Shown here: positions 18,236-27,712 of the stretch, one piece after another | How positions within the stretch are numbered: position 1 is the stretch's first letter | Layout: every line of letters begins with the position of its first letter | Assembly (NCBI RefSeq): GCF_019024325.1 | Contig: NZ_JAFNJS010000003.1 | Span: 310,001 to 374,000, forward strand | DNA: 64,000 nt | DNA from: Falsiroseomonas tokyonensis | Lineage (GTDB): Bacteria > Pseudomonadota > Alphaproteobacteria > Acetobacterales > Acetobacteraceae | Reading direction: 5' to 3' | The notes under the pieces: generated by a model | Told to the model about the DNA's origin: nothing | The model's database searches: none | Seen by the model: the letters and a program-made list of their open reading frames with translations, nothing else | Translations under genes and position numbers: made by a program

Positions 18236-19345
18236 ATGCTGCAAGCACCGCCCGCCGAGCCCGGCATGCGCGAGGAGGATGTCGAGACGCCGGCGCTGCT
18301 GCTGGACCTCGATGCCTTCGAGCACAATCTCGACACCATGGCGGCGATCCTGGCGCCGACCGCGACCAGGCTGCGGGCGCATGCCAAGACGCACAAATCG
18401 CCGATCATCGCCCTGCAGCAGATGCGGCGCGGCGCCATCGGCCAATGCGTGCAGAAGGTGGCGGAGGCCGAGGCGCTCGCCTGGGGCGGCGTGCCGGACA
18501 TCCTGGTCAGCAACGAAGTGATTGCCCCGCGCAAGCTGGCCCGCCTGGCCGCCCTGTCCCGCATCGCCAAGGTCGCCGTCTGCGCCGACCATGAGCAGGG
18601 CATCGCCGCCATCGAGGATGCGGCGGAGGCCGCCGGCCTCCGCATGACCGTGCTGGTCGAAATCGATTGCGGCGCCGGCCGCTGCGGCGTGACCCCGGGG
18701 CCGGAGGCGGTGGCGCTGGCCGAGCGCATCGCCGCCAGCCGCCACCTGATTTTCGGCGGGCTGCAATCCTACCACGGCAATGCCCAGCACCGCCGCACGC
18801 CGGAGGCCCGCGCGGAGGCCATCGCCGGCGCGGCGGAGGGCACGCGCCGCACGGTGGAGCAGCTGCGCCAGCGGGGCCTCGACTGCGCCATCATCGGCGG
18901 CGCCGGCACCGGCACCTTTCGCAATGAGGTCGCCAGCGGCATCTGGAACGAGATCCAGGCCGGTTCCTACGCCTTCATGGATGCCGATTACGGCCGCAAC
19001 GAGGACCCGCCGCCCTTCAAGCAGTCGCTCTTCGTGCTGGCCCAGGTCATGTCCTCCCCGCGCCCCGGCTTCTGCGTGGTGGATGCCGGCCACAAGGCGG
19101 TGGCGATCGACAGCGGCCTGCCGCTGGTGCACGGGTTTCCGGGCGTCACCTACACCGGCGCGTCCGACGAGCACGGCAACCTGAAGGCGGACGACCCCGC
19201 CATGCTGCCGCGCCTCGGCCAGACGGTGCGGCTGGTTCCGGGCCATTGCGACCCGACGGTGGACCGCTACGACTGGTATGTCGGGGTGCGCAAGGGCCGG
19301 GTGGAATGCCTCTGGCCGGTTGCGGCGCGGGGCGGCATGGCCTAG
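18236..19345 (+). CDS. DSD1-family PLP enzyme (D-serine dehydratase / D-threonine aldolase-like)
   Basis: This is a 369-residue alanine-racemase-fold (type III) enzyme. Lys51 in AHAKTHKS binds PLP. C-terminal PGHCDPT supplies the His and Cys that hold the metal ion in D-serine dehydratase and D-threonine aldolase. GGLQSYHGNAQH and GGAGTGTF are family motifs for phosphate binding. It would act on a D-amino acid or a beta-hydroxy D-amino acid in the cytosol. It follows the class V PLP enzyme by 13 bp and is probably co-transcribed. The substrate is undetermined. Confidence 0.88.
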   Translation: MLQAPPAEPGMREEDVETPALLLDLDAFEHNLDTMAAILAPTATRLRAHAKTHKSPIIALQQMRRGAIGQCVQKVAEAEALAWGGVPDILVSNEVIAPRKLARLAALSRIAKVAVCADHEQGIAAIEDAAEAAGLRMTVLVEIDCGAGRCGVTPGPEAVALAERIAASRHLIFGGLQSYHGNAQHRRTPEARAEAIAGAAEGTRRTVEQLRQRGLDCAIIGGAGTGTFRNEVASGIWNEIQAGSYAFMDADYGRNEDPPPFKQSLFVLAQVMSSPRPGFCVVDAGHKAVAIDSGLPLVHGFPGVTYTGASDEHGNLKADDPAMLPRLGQTVRLVPGHCDPTVDRYDWYVGVRKGRVECLWPVAARGGMA

Positions 19346-19485
19346 CCGGGCGCGCATACTTTACGCTTTCTGCAACCCGGCGTAATCATGACCAGCAGAG
19401 ATTCGCGTGACAGCCTCTTCCCCTCCGGGTGAGGAGGCCTTCGGCGCAGCCTGCCGGAGCGGGCCTCGTCGTCTGGACGGTATCG

Positions 19486-20859
19486 ATGCTGAAACTGGCG
19501 TTCCTGTTGATCGGGCCGGCATCCTTCCGCGCCCATTGGGCCGCCATCTCGGTTCTCGGCGCTTACCTCATTCTCCTCGCGGTCATCCTGGCCGCCAATG
19601 TCGTGCCGGCCTTCGCCGACATCGCCGCCGCCCTGCTGGGCCTGGCCTTCGCCGCCTATGGCGCCGGCGCACTGGCCGCGGCGCTGGCCGCGCGGCGGCG
19701 CGGCGCGGGCGGCTTCGCCTGGCTGCTGCCGGCGGCCTCCGTCCTGATGGGGCTGTTGCTCCTCCTCGCCCCCTTCCAGAGCGACCTGGCACTGGGCTGG
19801 CTCCTCGCGATCCTCTTCCTGACCGACGCCATCGGGCGCCTGGTGCCGGCGCTGGTGGGCAAGTTCCGCGGCTGGCGCCTGCATGTGGCGATCGGCGCGG
19901 CGGAGATCCTGCTGGCGGCGATGCTGATCCTCGATTGGCCGCTGCCGCGCAGCCTGGACATCCCCTTCTGCGTCGGTGCCTTCATCGGCCTCGGCGGCTG
20001 GCTTCTGCTGCGCCTCGGCTTCATGCTGCGCGACCTGGAGGAGGAGGCGGCGATCCTGATGCTGCCGATCTTCGCCGGCCGCGGCTGGTACGAGCATGCG
20101 CCGATCCTGGCCGATGGCGACACGCCGCCGGAGCGCAGCGAGGCGCCGCTACGGGTCCGCGTCTGGACGCCGCGCGGTTGCGCGGCGGACACCGGACGCA
20201 TGCCGATCGTCGACCGCTACTTCGGCGCGGTGAATCCCGATGGCAGCATCTCCACCGGCCATTCCTCGCTGGAACTGGCGCCGGACGTCTATATCAGCCA
20301 CTACCCGGTGGAGGAGCGGACCCGTTCCCGCGACCACTTCCTGCACGCGCTGAGCGCCGGCCAGGAGAATGACGCGCCGGGCATCTTCCAGCCTTCCTAT
20401 GCGGTGGAAGTCGCCAGTTGGGTGGAGGCGGACCAGGAGGTGCGCTTCCACAGCTACAATGCCCGCCGGCTGCGCGCCTTCTGGGTCGGCTACCGGCAGG
20501 ACAGCCTCTACAACGTGGTCAACCGCAACTGCTCCACCGTCATCGCCGGCGCGCTGGATGCGGCGCTGGAGGGTGTGCTGGCCACGCCGCATCCCTGGCG
20601 CCGGCTGGCGGGGCTGCTGCTGAACCCGGATCTCTGGCTGGCCGGGCTGATGCGGGTGCGCGCCGAATCCGCCACCTGGACCCCGGGCTTCCTGCTGGAC
20701 TACGCGGTCCCGCTGGCCCGCCTGGTGGACCGGCCGGACCTGTCCTGGGCGCAGCGCTTCGGCTGGTTCCTTTCCCGCTTCCGCCGCACCCTGGGCGATG
20801 CGGCCGATGCGGCCGCGGTGGCGGATTCGGCGCCGGAGGTTGTCCGCGCGGCCGAGTGA
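19486..20859 (+). CDS. HdeD-like membrane protein fused to a permuted papain-like (NlpC/P60-type) domain
   Basis: The 457-residue protein has an N-terminal block of about six hydrophobic helices (residues 1-185) resembling HdeD/DUF308 proteins. A soluble C-terminal domain contains PIVDRYFGAVNPDGS, then TGHSSLELAPDVYIS (His259) and later NVVNRNCSTVIAGAL (Cys349). The His-before-Cys order fits circularly permuted NlpC/P60 or LRAT-like enzymes; the catalytic role is an inference. ATG 19486 is chosen over an in-frame GTG at 19429 because it starts directly at the first membrane helix. It lies 140 bp after the PLP gene and could be independent. Confidence 0.75.
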   Translation: MLKLAFLLIGPASFRAHWAAISVLGAYLILLAVILAANVVPAFADIAAALLGLAFAAYGAGALAAALAARRRGAGGFAWLLPAASVLMGLLLLLAPFQSDLALGWLLAILFLTDAIGRLVPALVGKFRGWRLHVAIGAAEILLAAMLILDWPLPRSLDIPFCVGAFIGLGGWLLLRLGFMLRDLEEEAAILMLPIFAGRGWYEHAPILADGDTPPERSEAPLRVRVWTPRGCAADTGRMPIVDRYFGAVNPDGSISTGHSSLELAPDVYISHYPVEERTRSRDHFLHALSAGQENDAPGIFQPSYAVEVASWVEADQEVRFHSYNARRLRAFWVGYRQDSLYNVVNRNCSTVIAGALDAALEGVLATPHPWRRLAGLLLNPDLWLAGLMRVRAESATWTPGFLLDYAVPLARLVDRPDLSWAQRFGWFLSRFRRTLGDAADAAAVADSAPEVVRAAE

Positions 20860-20865
20860 CCGGCC

Positions 20866-20968
20866 GCTAGAGCTGTTTCACCGAAAGCGAAGACGGTGAA
20901 ACAGCTCTAGCTCATTGTCTTGACGCGTTTTCCGAGTCGCCTTGCGAAGCCGCAAGGCTTGAAAACGC
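20866..20968. repeat. Double-hairpin intergenic palindromic element A
   Basis: The first hairpin is an 18-bp perfect stem, GCTAGAGCTGTTTCACCG (20866-20883) with its complement at 20894-20911. The second is a two-part stem: GCGTTTTC/GAAAACGC (20925-20932 and 20961-20968) enclosing GCCTTGCG/CGCAAGGC (20939-20946 and 20951-20958). It fills the gap between the convergent membrane protein gene and the cyclopropane synthase gene. It may be a repetitive extragenic palindrome that also stops transcription from both sides. Confidence 0.85.
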
Positions 20969-20969
20969 T

Positions 20970-22220
20970 CTAACCCGGCCGGCGGATCCGGTAGAGGCCG
21001 ACATCGATGGCCCCCGCCCGGAAGCCGCCCTCGCAATAGGCCAGGTAGTAGCGCCAGAGCCGCAGGAAGCGCGCATCCAGCCCCATCCCGCGCAGCCGCG
21101 GCAGCGCCTGCTGGAAGCGATCCTGCCATTCGGCCAGGGTGCGGGCATAGCTCTCGCCGAAGCATTCCGCTTGCTCCAGCACCAGCCCGGCGCCGGCGAT
21201 GCCGGCGCGCAGCGCGGCGGGGGAGGGCAGCATGCCGCCCGGGAAGATGTGGGTCTGGATGAAGTCGGCGCTGCGGCGATAGGCCGCGAAGCGTTCCTCC
21301 GCGATGGTGATCACCTGCAGTACCGCGATGCCGCCCGGCACCAGCCGGTCGTGCAGCGCCTGGAAGAAGACCGGCCAATAGGCCTCGCCCACCGCCTCGA
21401 ACATCTCGATGGAGACGATGCGCTCGAAGCGGCCGCGCTCGTCGCGATAATCGCGCAGCGCCAGCTCGGCGCGCGGGGCGAGGCCGGCCGCGCGCAGCCG
21501 CGCTTCGGCATGCGCCAGCTGGCGGGGGGAGAGGGTGAGGCCGGTGAGCCGCGCCGCGTGGCCGGCCAGCAGCCGTTCCGCCAGCCCGCCCCAGCCGATG
21601 CCGATCTCCAGCACCCGCTCGCCGCCCCGCAGGTCGAGCAGCGCGATGGCGCGGTCCTGCTTTGCGGCCTGCGCTTCCTCCAGCGTCGCGCCAGGGTCGC
21701 GGTAGAGGGCGGAGGAATAGCTCATCCCCGCATCCAGCCAGGCGGCGAAGAAGTCATTGCCCAGGTCGTAATGGGCGATGATGTTGCGGCGGCTGCCGGC
21801 GCGGCTATTGGCGCGCAGCCGGTGGCGCAGGTGGTTCCACAGCCGGGCGAGGCGCGGCGCGGTCACCAGCCGGTCCATTGTCGCGGCATTCACGCAGGAC
21901 AGGGCGATCAGGCTGGCGAGGTCCGGGCTCGACCAGTCGCCATCGCCATAGGCTTCCGCAAAGCCGACATCGCCGCCCAGCAGCAGCCGCCGCAGCGCGC
22001 GCCAGCGATGCAGCACCAGGCTCGCCCGCGGGCCGGGCAGGGGGGCCTGGCGGTGCCAGGTGGTGCCGTTCGGCAGGGTGAGGGTGAGGCTGCCGCGCTG
22101 CAGGCTTTCGGCCAGGCGGCGCAGCAGGGCGCCGTGAAATCCGGCCCAGGGGGCGCGGCGGAGGCGCTGCGGGAGGGAAGCGGTCTGGTGCTGCTCCGAA
22201 TCCGGCACGATGGCTCTCAC
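20970..22220 (-). CDS. Cyclopropane-fatty-acyl-phospholipid synthase family methyltransferase
   Basis: This is a 416-residue S-adenosylmethionine enzyme. The core contains NIIAHYDLGNDFFAAWLD, the SAM loop EIGIGWGGLAERLL, SIEMFEAVGEAYW and QTHIFPGGMLPS, all standard for the CFA synthase / mycolic acid methyltransferase group. It would add a methylene bridge to unsaturated acyl chains of membrane phospholipids. The only start codons at the N-terminus are GTG at 22220 and 22208; 22220 is taken. It lies 87 bp downstream of the D,D-carboxypeptidase on the same strand. Confidence 0.9.
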   Translation of the reverse strand: MRAIVPDSEQHQTASLPQRLRRAPWAGFHGALLRRLAESLQRGSLTLTLPNGTTWHRQAPLPGPRASLVLHRWRALRRLLLGGDVGFAEAYGDGDWSSPDLASLIALSCVNAATMDRLVTAPRLARLWNHLRHRLRANSRAGSRRNIIAHYDLGNDFFAAWLDAGMSYSSALYRDPGATLEEAQAAKQDRAIALLDLRGGERVLEIGIGWGGLAERLLAGHAARLTGLTLSPRQLAHAEARLRAAGLAPRAELALRDYRDERGRFERIVSIEMFEAVGEAYWPVFFQALHDRLVPGGIAVLQVITIAEERFAAYRRSADFIQTHIFPGGMLPSPAALRAGIAGAGLVLEQAECFGESYARTLAEWQDRFQQALPRLRGMGLDARFLRLWRYYLAYCEGGFRAGAIDVGLYRIRRPG

Positions 22221-22307
22221 GCGGCGCGACCGCGCCGAACTGGGTCCTTGGCAGTGTCAGCGGGCGCCGCGGCGGGCGGGGGTGCCCGGCCTGCCGCCCG
22301 CGGGGCC

Positions 22308-23570
22308 TCAGCGCCGGGGGCGGGGCGGCGCCAGGGGGGCGGTGGCGCGCGGCGCGATGGCGCTGCGCGTGGCAACGGGGGACCGCGCGGCGCTGCGGCT
22401 GGTCGCGGCCGTCCGGGTGGTGGCGGTGCGGACCGAGGCGGGCGCGGACTGGGCGGTGCGGGCCGGGCGAGCGGTGCTGCGGCTCGGGCTGGCGGTGCGG
22501 GCCGGCGGCGCCGCGGCGCGGCGCGACGCCGCCCGGCTGGGCGCGGCGGCGGTGCCGCGGGCGGCCGGGCGCGCGGCCGTGCGGGCGGGCGCGGCGGCGT
22601 TGCGGGCGGGCTGGCGCGCCGCGGCGCGCGAAACCGGCGTGGCACGCGCCGCGCCGCGGCGGGTGCGGGCCACGGTCGCGGCCTGCGCCTGGCGCATGAG
22701 CACGGGCGGCGCGGCCTGGGCCATGGTCTCCGCCCGCGGGGTCACGCCGAGGCGCGCGAAGCTCTGGTCCAGCAGCGCCGTCATGTGCTGGTCGCGCTCG
22801 ACCCAGGAATTGCCGCCGAAGACGGCGCCCACCACGCGCTGGCCATCGCGGCTGGCGCTGGTGACGATGTTGAAGCCGCTGGCCCGGATATAGCCGGTCT
22901 TGATGCCGTCCACGCCCTCATAGCTGGTCAGCATGCGGTTGTGGTTGCGCAGGCGCAGGCCGCGGAAGGCGGCCTCGGTGCGGCCGAAATAGTGGTAGCG
23001 GTCGGGGAAATCGAGCATCAGGCGCCGGCCCAGCGTCGCCATGTCCCGCGCCGTGGTCACCTGGTCCCAGTCCGGCAGGCCGGAGGCATTTCGGAAGGTG
23101 GTGCGCGTCATGCCGAGCGCGCGGGCGCGCTGGGTCATCATCTGGCCGAAGCGTTCCTCATTGCCGCCCAGCAGCTCGCCGAAGGCGGCGGCGATGTCGT
23201 TGGCGGACTTGGTAACCAGGGCCAGGATGCCCTGTTCCACCGTCACGCTGCCGCCGGCCGGGATGCCGAGCTTGGAGGGGGGGCGCGAGGCCGCCTCCTC
23301 CGAGATCGGCACGGTGGAGCCGAGCGAGAGCCGGCCCTCGCGCAGCGCCTCGAACACCATGTAGAGCGTCATCATCTTGGTGAGCGAGGCCGGGTGCCGG
23401 GTTTCGTCGGGATTGGCGGCGACCAGGATATTGCCGCTGCGATGGTCGACGACGATGGCGGAGTAGCGTTCGCTGCCGATCTGCGCCTGCGCCGGAGCGC
23501 TGGCGCCCGATGCGATGGCGGCAAACAGGCTGGCGGCCAGAACGACCAGAGGCCTGAGCCGAAGGAACAT
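22308..23570 (-). CDS. D-alanyl-D-alanine carboxypeptidase (peptidase S11) with basic Ala/Arg/Pro tail
   Basis: The 420-residue penicillin-binding protein has a signal peptide (cleavage near SGASAPAQAQ), SLTK (nucleophile Ser62, Lys65), SAN (122-124) and KTG (224-226). It trims the terminal D-Ala of peptidoglycan pentapeptides in the periplasm. Residues from about 290 to the end are a low-complexity Ala/Arg/Pro/Thr tail with dozens of arginines, probably disordered and positively charged; it replaces the C-terminal beta domain and membrane helix of DacA/DacC. ATG 23570 is preferred over GTG 23597 because it begins the hydrophobic signal. Confidence 0.9.
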   Translation of the reverse strand: MFLRLRPLVVLAASLFAAIASGASAPAQAQIGSERYSAIVVDHRSGNILVAANPDETRHPASLTKMMTLYMVFEALREGRLSLGSTVPISEEAASRPPSKLGIPAGGSVTVEQGILALVTKSANDIAAAFGELLGGNEERFGQMMTQRARALGMTRTTFRNASGLPDWDQVTTARDMATLGRRLMLDFPDRYHYFGRTEAAFRGLRLRNHNRMLTSYEGVDGIKTGYIRASGFNIVTSASRDGQRVVGAVFGGNSWVERDQHMTALLDQSFARLGVTPRAETMAQAAPPVLMRQAQAATVARTRRGAARATPVSRAAARQPARNAAAPARTAARPAARGTAAAPSRAASRRAAAPPARTASPSRSTARPARTAQSAPASVRTATTRTAATSRSAARSPVATRSAIAPRATAPLAPPRPRR

Positions 23571-23812
23571 CGAAGATAAACCCCCTGGGCGGCCCACCCC
23601 CCGTGCGCCGCCAGAACGGCCAAGCTACGGAGTTCGGGGGGGCGCTGTCCACAGGGGCGAAACCAGAACAGGCTGTTACTGCAAGCACTTGGACGACGAA
23701 ATTGCAGCATTTCCCGATACCTCCCCGTCGTGTGAGGCGCAGCTCCATTTTCGCGAAACGGTCCGCTGCCGAGCCGGATGACAGGTATTTTATGCTGCGG
23801 TGCAAAAAGTCC
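23571..23812. other. Intergenic stretch, nothing coding seen
   Basis: This is the upstream half of the 371-bp gap between the divergent carboxypeptidase and phasin genes. It is clearly lower in GC than its surroundings from about 23690. It contains TTGCAGC and CTGCAAGCA words similar to the operator-like sites described further downstream. I see no convincing ORF or RNA gene. Confidence 0.5.
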
Positions 23813-23862
23813 TTGCAGCTCCCGCGCGAGACTGGCTAAAAAAGCGCCGTGCTGCACCGCAG
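23795..23862 (+). promoter_or_regulatory. Two PhaR-like operator sites flanking a candidate phasin promoter
   Basis: CTGCACCGCAG (23852-23862) matches the CTGC-N3-GCAG site described for PhaR repressors of polyhydroxyalkanoate genes in alphaproteobacteria. A near copy CTGCGGTGCAA lies at 23795-23805. Extended by a base on each side they form the 12-bp inverted pair TGCTGCGGTGCA and TGCACCGCAGCA. Between them lies a plausible sigma-70 promoter, TTGCAG (23813-23818), an 18-bp spacer and TAAAAA (23837-23842), which puts the downstream site close to the start of transcription. Operator use is inferred from motif and position. Confidence 0.5.
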
Positions 23863-23941
23863 CAAGACCGCCCAGGGGCCGGGTAGAAGGCTCCCGCATT
23901 GGCGCTTCGCGCCGGCGAGCAACCTGAAGGATCCGGATATC

Positions 23942-24505
23942 ATGGCAGCAGAACCGAAGGCTGAAACCAAGCGCGGTATCGCGCTGGTCGCGAATTCCCA
24001 GGCCGCGGCCGCCGCCGCGGCAACCCAGGCGGCGACCGCCGCAACCGAGACGCCGGCGGCTGCCAAGGCTGCCATGGATGAGGGCGCCGCGAAGGCGCGC
24101 ATGACGATGGAGCAGGGCATGCAGCAGATGACCAAGACGACCGAGGGCTTCTACAAGGCGGCGGAGGAGGCGGCTGAGTTCGGCCGCGGCAATCTCGAGG
24201 CGATGACCAAGGCGACGCAGATGCTGACCGCCGGCATGCAGGACCTCGGCAAGCAGTATGTCGCCATGTCCCAGGCGATCACCGAGCACGCCATGGAATC
24301 CGCCAAGGCGCTGTCCGGCGTGAAGAGCCTGAAGGAAGCCGCCGATATCCAGGCCGCCTTCGCCAAGGCCTCCCTGGAGCGGACCATGTCCGAGACGGCG
24401 AAGCTGCAGGAGGCCGCCTTCCGCCTGGCCGAGCAGGCCGGCGCCCCGCTGGCCGCCCGCATGACGCTGGCCGTCGAGAAGTTCTCCAAGCCGCTCGCGG
24501 CCTGA
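23942..24505 (+). CDS. phaP: Phasin family protein
   Basis: The 187-residue Ala-rich helical protein has the Phasin_2 pattern: [36 protein letters not shown] and a C-terminal amphipathic helix ending [15 protein letters not shown]. Phasins coat polyhydroxyalkanoate granules and control their size. ATG 23942 follows GAAGGA. Upstream there are two PhaR-like sites and downstream a hairpin with a T-run, so it is probably a single-gene transcript induced when polymer accumulates. No PHA synthase gene lies in the window. The symbol is given by family, not by proven orthology. Confidence 0.88.
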   Translation: MAAEPKAETKRGIALVANSQAAAAAAATQAATAATETPAAAKAAMDEGAAKARMTMEQGMQQMTKTTEGFYKAAEEAAEFGRGNLEAMTKATQMLTAGMQDLGKQYVAMSQAITEHAMESAKALSGVKSLKEAADIQAAFAKASLERTMSETAKLQEAAFRLAEQAGAPLAARMTLAVEKFSKPLAA

Positions 24506-24545
24506 TTTCGACCTGGTCCGGGCCAAGCCCGGGCCAGCCTGCAGG

Positions 24546-24609
24546 AAGGCCCGTCCGGGCTGCCATGACTGCCCGGAAGGGTGGCGTGGCGGCCCGGGCG
24601 GGCCTTTTT
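24546..24609 (+). terminator. Rho-independent terminator candidate after phasin
   Basis: AAGGCCCG (24546-24553) pairs with CGGGCCTT (24599-24606), enclosing further GC-rich pairing and followed by a run of five T (24605-24609). It lies 40 bp after the phasin stop and 165 bp before clpS. Confidence 0.6.
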
Positions 24610-24774
24610 GCCGTTTTGAACCACTTCCGGGCTTGGCCTTCGCGGAGCGGTAACCCAAATCGGCTCTTCTGCGCGGAGAAATGCGTCAAGCCCTTCCCGT
24701 GCGCCCCTGCGCTCCGATATCCTCACTCATCAGGCGCCGGGGATCTGCATCCCGGACAGGCAACCAAGGCAGGC

Positions 24775-25119
24775 ATGAGCGACAGCGACAAGCGCCCCGG
24801 CCAGGGCAACAATGGCGCGGACGGCCCCACCACCGGCGTGGTGGTCAAGGCGCGGCCGCGCACCCGCAAGCCCGCCATGTACAAGGTGTTGATGCTGAAC
24901 GACGACTACACGCCGATGGAATTCGTCGTGCATGTGCTGGAACGCTTCTTCCAGAAGAGCCGCGAGGAAGCGACCCGGATCATGCTGCACGTCCATCGCC
25001 GCGGCGTCGGTGTCTGCGGCGTCTATACCTACGAGGTGGCGGAGACCAAGGTGACGCAGGTCATGGACCTGGCGCGCCAGAACCAGCATCCTCTGCAATG
25101 CACCATCGAGAAAGAATGA
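24775..25119 (+). CDS. clpS: ATP-dependent Clp protease adaptor
   Basis: The 114-residue adaptor binds substrates with N-terminal Leu, Phe, Tyr or Trp and hands them to ClpAP. The conserved core runs [20 protein letters not shown] (N-degron pocket residues in the [10 protein letters not shown] block), then [21 protein letters not shown]. The N-terminal 30 residues are a flexible tail. It is immediately followed by clpA, the standard order. With aat at 40498 the N-end rule set is present in one window. Confidence 0.96.
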   Translation: MSDSDKRPGQGNNGADGPTTGVVVKARPRTRKPAMYKVLMLNDDYTPMEFVVHVLERFFQKSREEATRIMLHVHRRGVGVCGVYTYEVAETKVTQVMDLARQNQHPLQCTIEKE

Positions 25120-25274
25120 GCCTCGACCTTCGCTGCCCAGCGGTTACACTTTGAGAGGGCAGGGATCATGCCCCGGGGTACTGGCCGCGGGGTGGGGGAG
25201 CGACCACATCAAGGGCAACCCGAGCCAGGGTGCCGCTTCCGGCACCCCGGCCACCCGATAGGGAGCGTCAGACC

Positions 25275-27629
25275 ATGCTGTCCCGCAACCTCGAGCAGAC
25301 GCTCCACCGCGCCCTCGGCCTCGCCAATGACCGCCGGCACGAATACGCAACGCTCGAACACCTGCTGCTTGCCCTCGCCGATGACGTGGACGCCGCGACC
25401 GTGCTGCGCGCCTGCGGTGTCGACAGTGAGAAATTGAAGCGCGACCTCGCCGAATTCCTCGACAAGGACCTCGCCGGCCTGGTCTCCGACCGCGCCGGGG
25501 ACGCGAAGCCCACCGCCGGCTTCCAGCGCGTGGTGCAGCGCGCCGCCATCCATGTGCAATCCTCCGGCCGCGACGAGGTCTCGGGCGCCAATGTGCTGGT
25601 GGCGCTGTTCTCCGAACGCGAAAGCCATGCGGTGTATTTCCTGCAGCTGCAGGACATGACCCGGCTGGATGCGGTGAACTTCATCAGCCACGGCATCGCC
25701 AAGGCGCCCGGCCGCAGCACCACCCGACCCGTCCAGGGCAGCTCCCAGACTCCGGAGGAGCCGACGGAGAAGGAGGAAAAGCCCGCCCGCGGCGGCGCGC
25801 CGCGCGGCCAGGACGCGCTGACCAACTATTGCGTGAACCTGAACAAGAAGGCCCAGGCCGGCAAGATCGACCCGTTGATCGGCCGCGACCAGGAGATCGA
25901 GCGCACCATCCAGATCCTCTGCCGCCGCACCAAGAACAACCCGCTCTATGTGGGTGATCCGGGCGTCGGCAAGACGGCCATCGCGGAGGGCCTGGCCAAG
26001 CGGATCATCGAAGGCGACGTGCCGGAGGTCCTGTCCAAGTCCACCATCTTCGCGCTGGACATGGGCAGCCTGCTCGCCGGCACCCGCTACCGTGGTGACT
26101 TCGAGGAGCGGCTGAAGGCCGTGGTGAACGAGCTGGAACAGCAGCCCGGCTCCATCCTCTTCATCGACGAGATCCACACGGTGATCGGCGCCGGCGCGAC
26201 CTCGGGCGGCGCCATGGATGCCTCGAACCTGCTGAAGCCGGCGCTCGCCCAGGGCACGCTGCGCTGCATCGGGTCCACCACCTACAAGGAATACCGGCAG
26301 CACTTCGAGAAGGACCGGGCGCTTGTCCGTCGCTTCCAGAAGATCGACGTGAACGAGCCGAACCTGGAAGACGCGGTGAAGATCCTCCAGGGGCTGAAGA
26401 CCAATTACGAGAAGCACCACAAGGTGCGCTACACGCCGGAGGCCATCCGCGCCGCCGTGGAGCTCTCGGCCAAGTACATCCATGACCGCAAGCTGCCGGA
26501 CAAGGCGATCGACGTGATCGACGAGGTCGGCGCTTCGCGGATGCTGCTGCCCGAGCACAAGCGCCGGAAGACCGTGACGCTGAAGGATGTCGAGGAGATC
26601 GTGGCGAAGATCGCCCGCATTCCCCCGAAATCCGTCAGCTCCGACGACAAGGAGACGCTGCGGAACCTGGAGCGCGACCTTAAGGGCATGGTCTTCGGCC
26701 AGGACAAGGCGATCGACGCACTCTCCGCCGCCATCAAGCTGTCCCGCGCCGGCCTGCGCGACGCGGAGAAGCCGATCGGCAACTACCTGTTCAGCGGGCC
26801 CACCGGCGTCGGCAAGACCGAAGTCGCCAAGCAGCTGGCCAAGACTTTGGGAATCGAGCTGATCCGCTTCGACATGTCGGAATACATGGAGCGGCACAGC
26901 GTCTCCCGCCTCATCGGCGCGCCGCCGGGCTATGTCGGCTTCGACCAGGGCGGCCTGCTGACCGATGGCATCGACCAGCATCCGCATTGCGTGCTGCTGC
27001 TCGATGAGATCGAGAAGGCGCACCAGGATCTCTACAACATCCTGCTGCAGGTGATGGACCACGGGAAGCTGACGGACCACAACGGCAAGACCGTCGACTT
27101 CCGCAACGTCATCCTCATCATGACGACGAATGCCGGCGCCTCCGACATGGCGAAGAACAGCATCGGCTTCGGGCGCGACAAGCGCACCGGGGAGGATGAG
27201 GACGCCATCAAGCGGCTGTTCACGCCGGAATTCCGCAACCGGCTGGACGCGGTCATCGGCTTCGCCGGCCTGACGCCGGAAATCGTCGCTCGCGTGGTGG
27301 ACAAGTTCGTCATGCAGCTGGAGGCGCAGCTCGCCGACCGCAACGTGACGATCGAACTCTCCTCCGCCGCACGCGAATGGCTCTCCGAACGCGGCTACGA
27401 CCCGCTCTATGGCGCGCGCCCGCTGGGCCGCGTGATCCAGGAAGTGGTGAAGAAGCCGCTGGCGGAGGAGCTGCTTTTCGGCAAGCTGGCCAAGGGCGGA
27501 TCGGTGAAGGTGAACCTCAAGGACGGCGCGCTGGTCTTCGACTATTTCGAGGCCGCCCCGCCCGCTTTGCCCAAGCCCGAGGACAGCGGCGACGGCGAAT
27601 CCGAAAAAGAACCCGAAACCGCCGAGTAG
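25275..27629 (+). CDS. clpA: ATP-dependent Clp protease ATP-binding subunit ClpA
   Basis: This is a 784-residue AAA+ unfoldase. The N-domain (about 1-150) has two Clp repeats, followed by a charged Pro/Glu linker, then D1 with Walker A GDPGVGKT (about 227-234) and Walker B FIDEIHT, and D2 with GPTGVGKT (about 508-515) and [19 protein letters not shown] near residue 628 is the IGF-type loop that docks on ClpP. It unfolds proteins for ClpP, including those delivered by ClpS. ATG 25275 gives [14 protein letters not shown], the family start. A strong terminator follows. Confidence 0.97.
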   Translation: MLSRNLEQTLHRALGLANDRRHEYATLEHLLLALADDVDAATVLRACGVDSEKLKRDLAEFLDKDLAGLVSDRAGDAKPTAGFQRVVQRAAIHVQSSGRDEVSGANVLVALFSERESHAVYFLQLQDMTRLDAVNFISHGIAKAPGRSTTRPVQGSSQTPEEPTEKEEKPARGGAPRGQDALTNYCVNLNKKAQAGKIDPLIGRDQEIERTIQILCRRTKNNPLYVGDPGVGKTAIAEGLAKRIIEGDVPEVLSKSTIFALDMGSLLAGTRYRGDFEERLKAVVNELEQQPGSILFIDEIHTVIGAGATSGGAMDASNLLKPALAQGTLRCIGSTTYKEYRQHFEKDRALVRRFQKIDVNEPNLEDAVKILQGLKTNYEKHHKVRYTPEAIRAAVELSAKYIHDRKLPDKAIDVIDEVGASRMLLPEHKRRKTVTLKDVEEIVAKIARIPPKSVSSDDKETLRNLERDLKGMVFGQDKAIDALSAAIKLSRAGLRDAEKPIGNYLFSGPTGVGKTEVAKQLAKTLGIELIRFDMSEYMERHSVSRLIGAPPGYVGFDQGGLLTDGIDQHPHCVLLLDEIEKAHQDLYNILLQVMDHGKLTDHNGKTVDFRNVILIMTTNAGASDMAKNSIGFGRDKRTGEDEDAIKRLFTPEFRNRLDAVIGFAGLTPEIVARVVDKFVMQLEAQLADRNVTIELSSAAREWLSERGYDPLYGARPLGRVIQEVVKKPLAEELLFGKLAKGGSVKVNLKDGALVFDYFEAAPPALPKPEDSGDGESEKEPETAE

Positions 27630-27659
27630 TTTCGGGACGCTGCCGCAATCAAAGATGGG

Positions 27660-27695
27660 AAGGTGTCTCCTGAGAGGGGGGCACCTTTCTGTTTG
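27660..27695 (+). terminator. Terminator after clpA
   Basis: AAGGTGTCTCCT (27660-27671) pairs with GGGGGGCACCTT (27676-27687) through a four-base loop, including G-T pairs, followed by TCTGTTT. It lies 30 bp after the clpA stop. Confidence 0.7.
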
Positions 27696-27712
27696 TCAGG
27701 GGGGGAGAGGCG

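Noticed and set aside
21171-23579. 802-codon rightward open frame over the cyclopropane synthase and carboxypeptidase genes
   Set aside because: Antisense shadow; contains a long Gly/Ala/Arg run caused by the complementary basic tail.
25168-25437. Small ORF upstream of and overlapping the clpA start
   Set aside because: It runs into clpA in another frame with Arg/Pro/Ser-rich sequence and no family resemblance.
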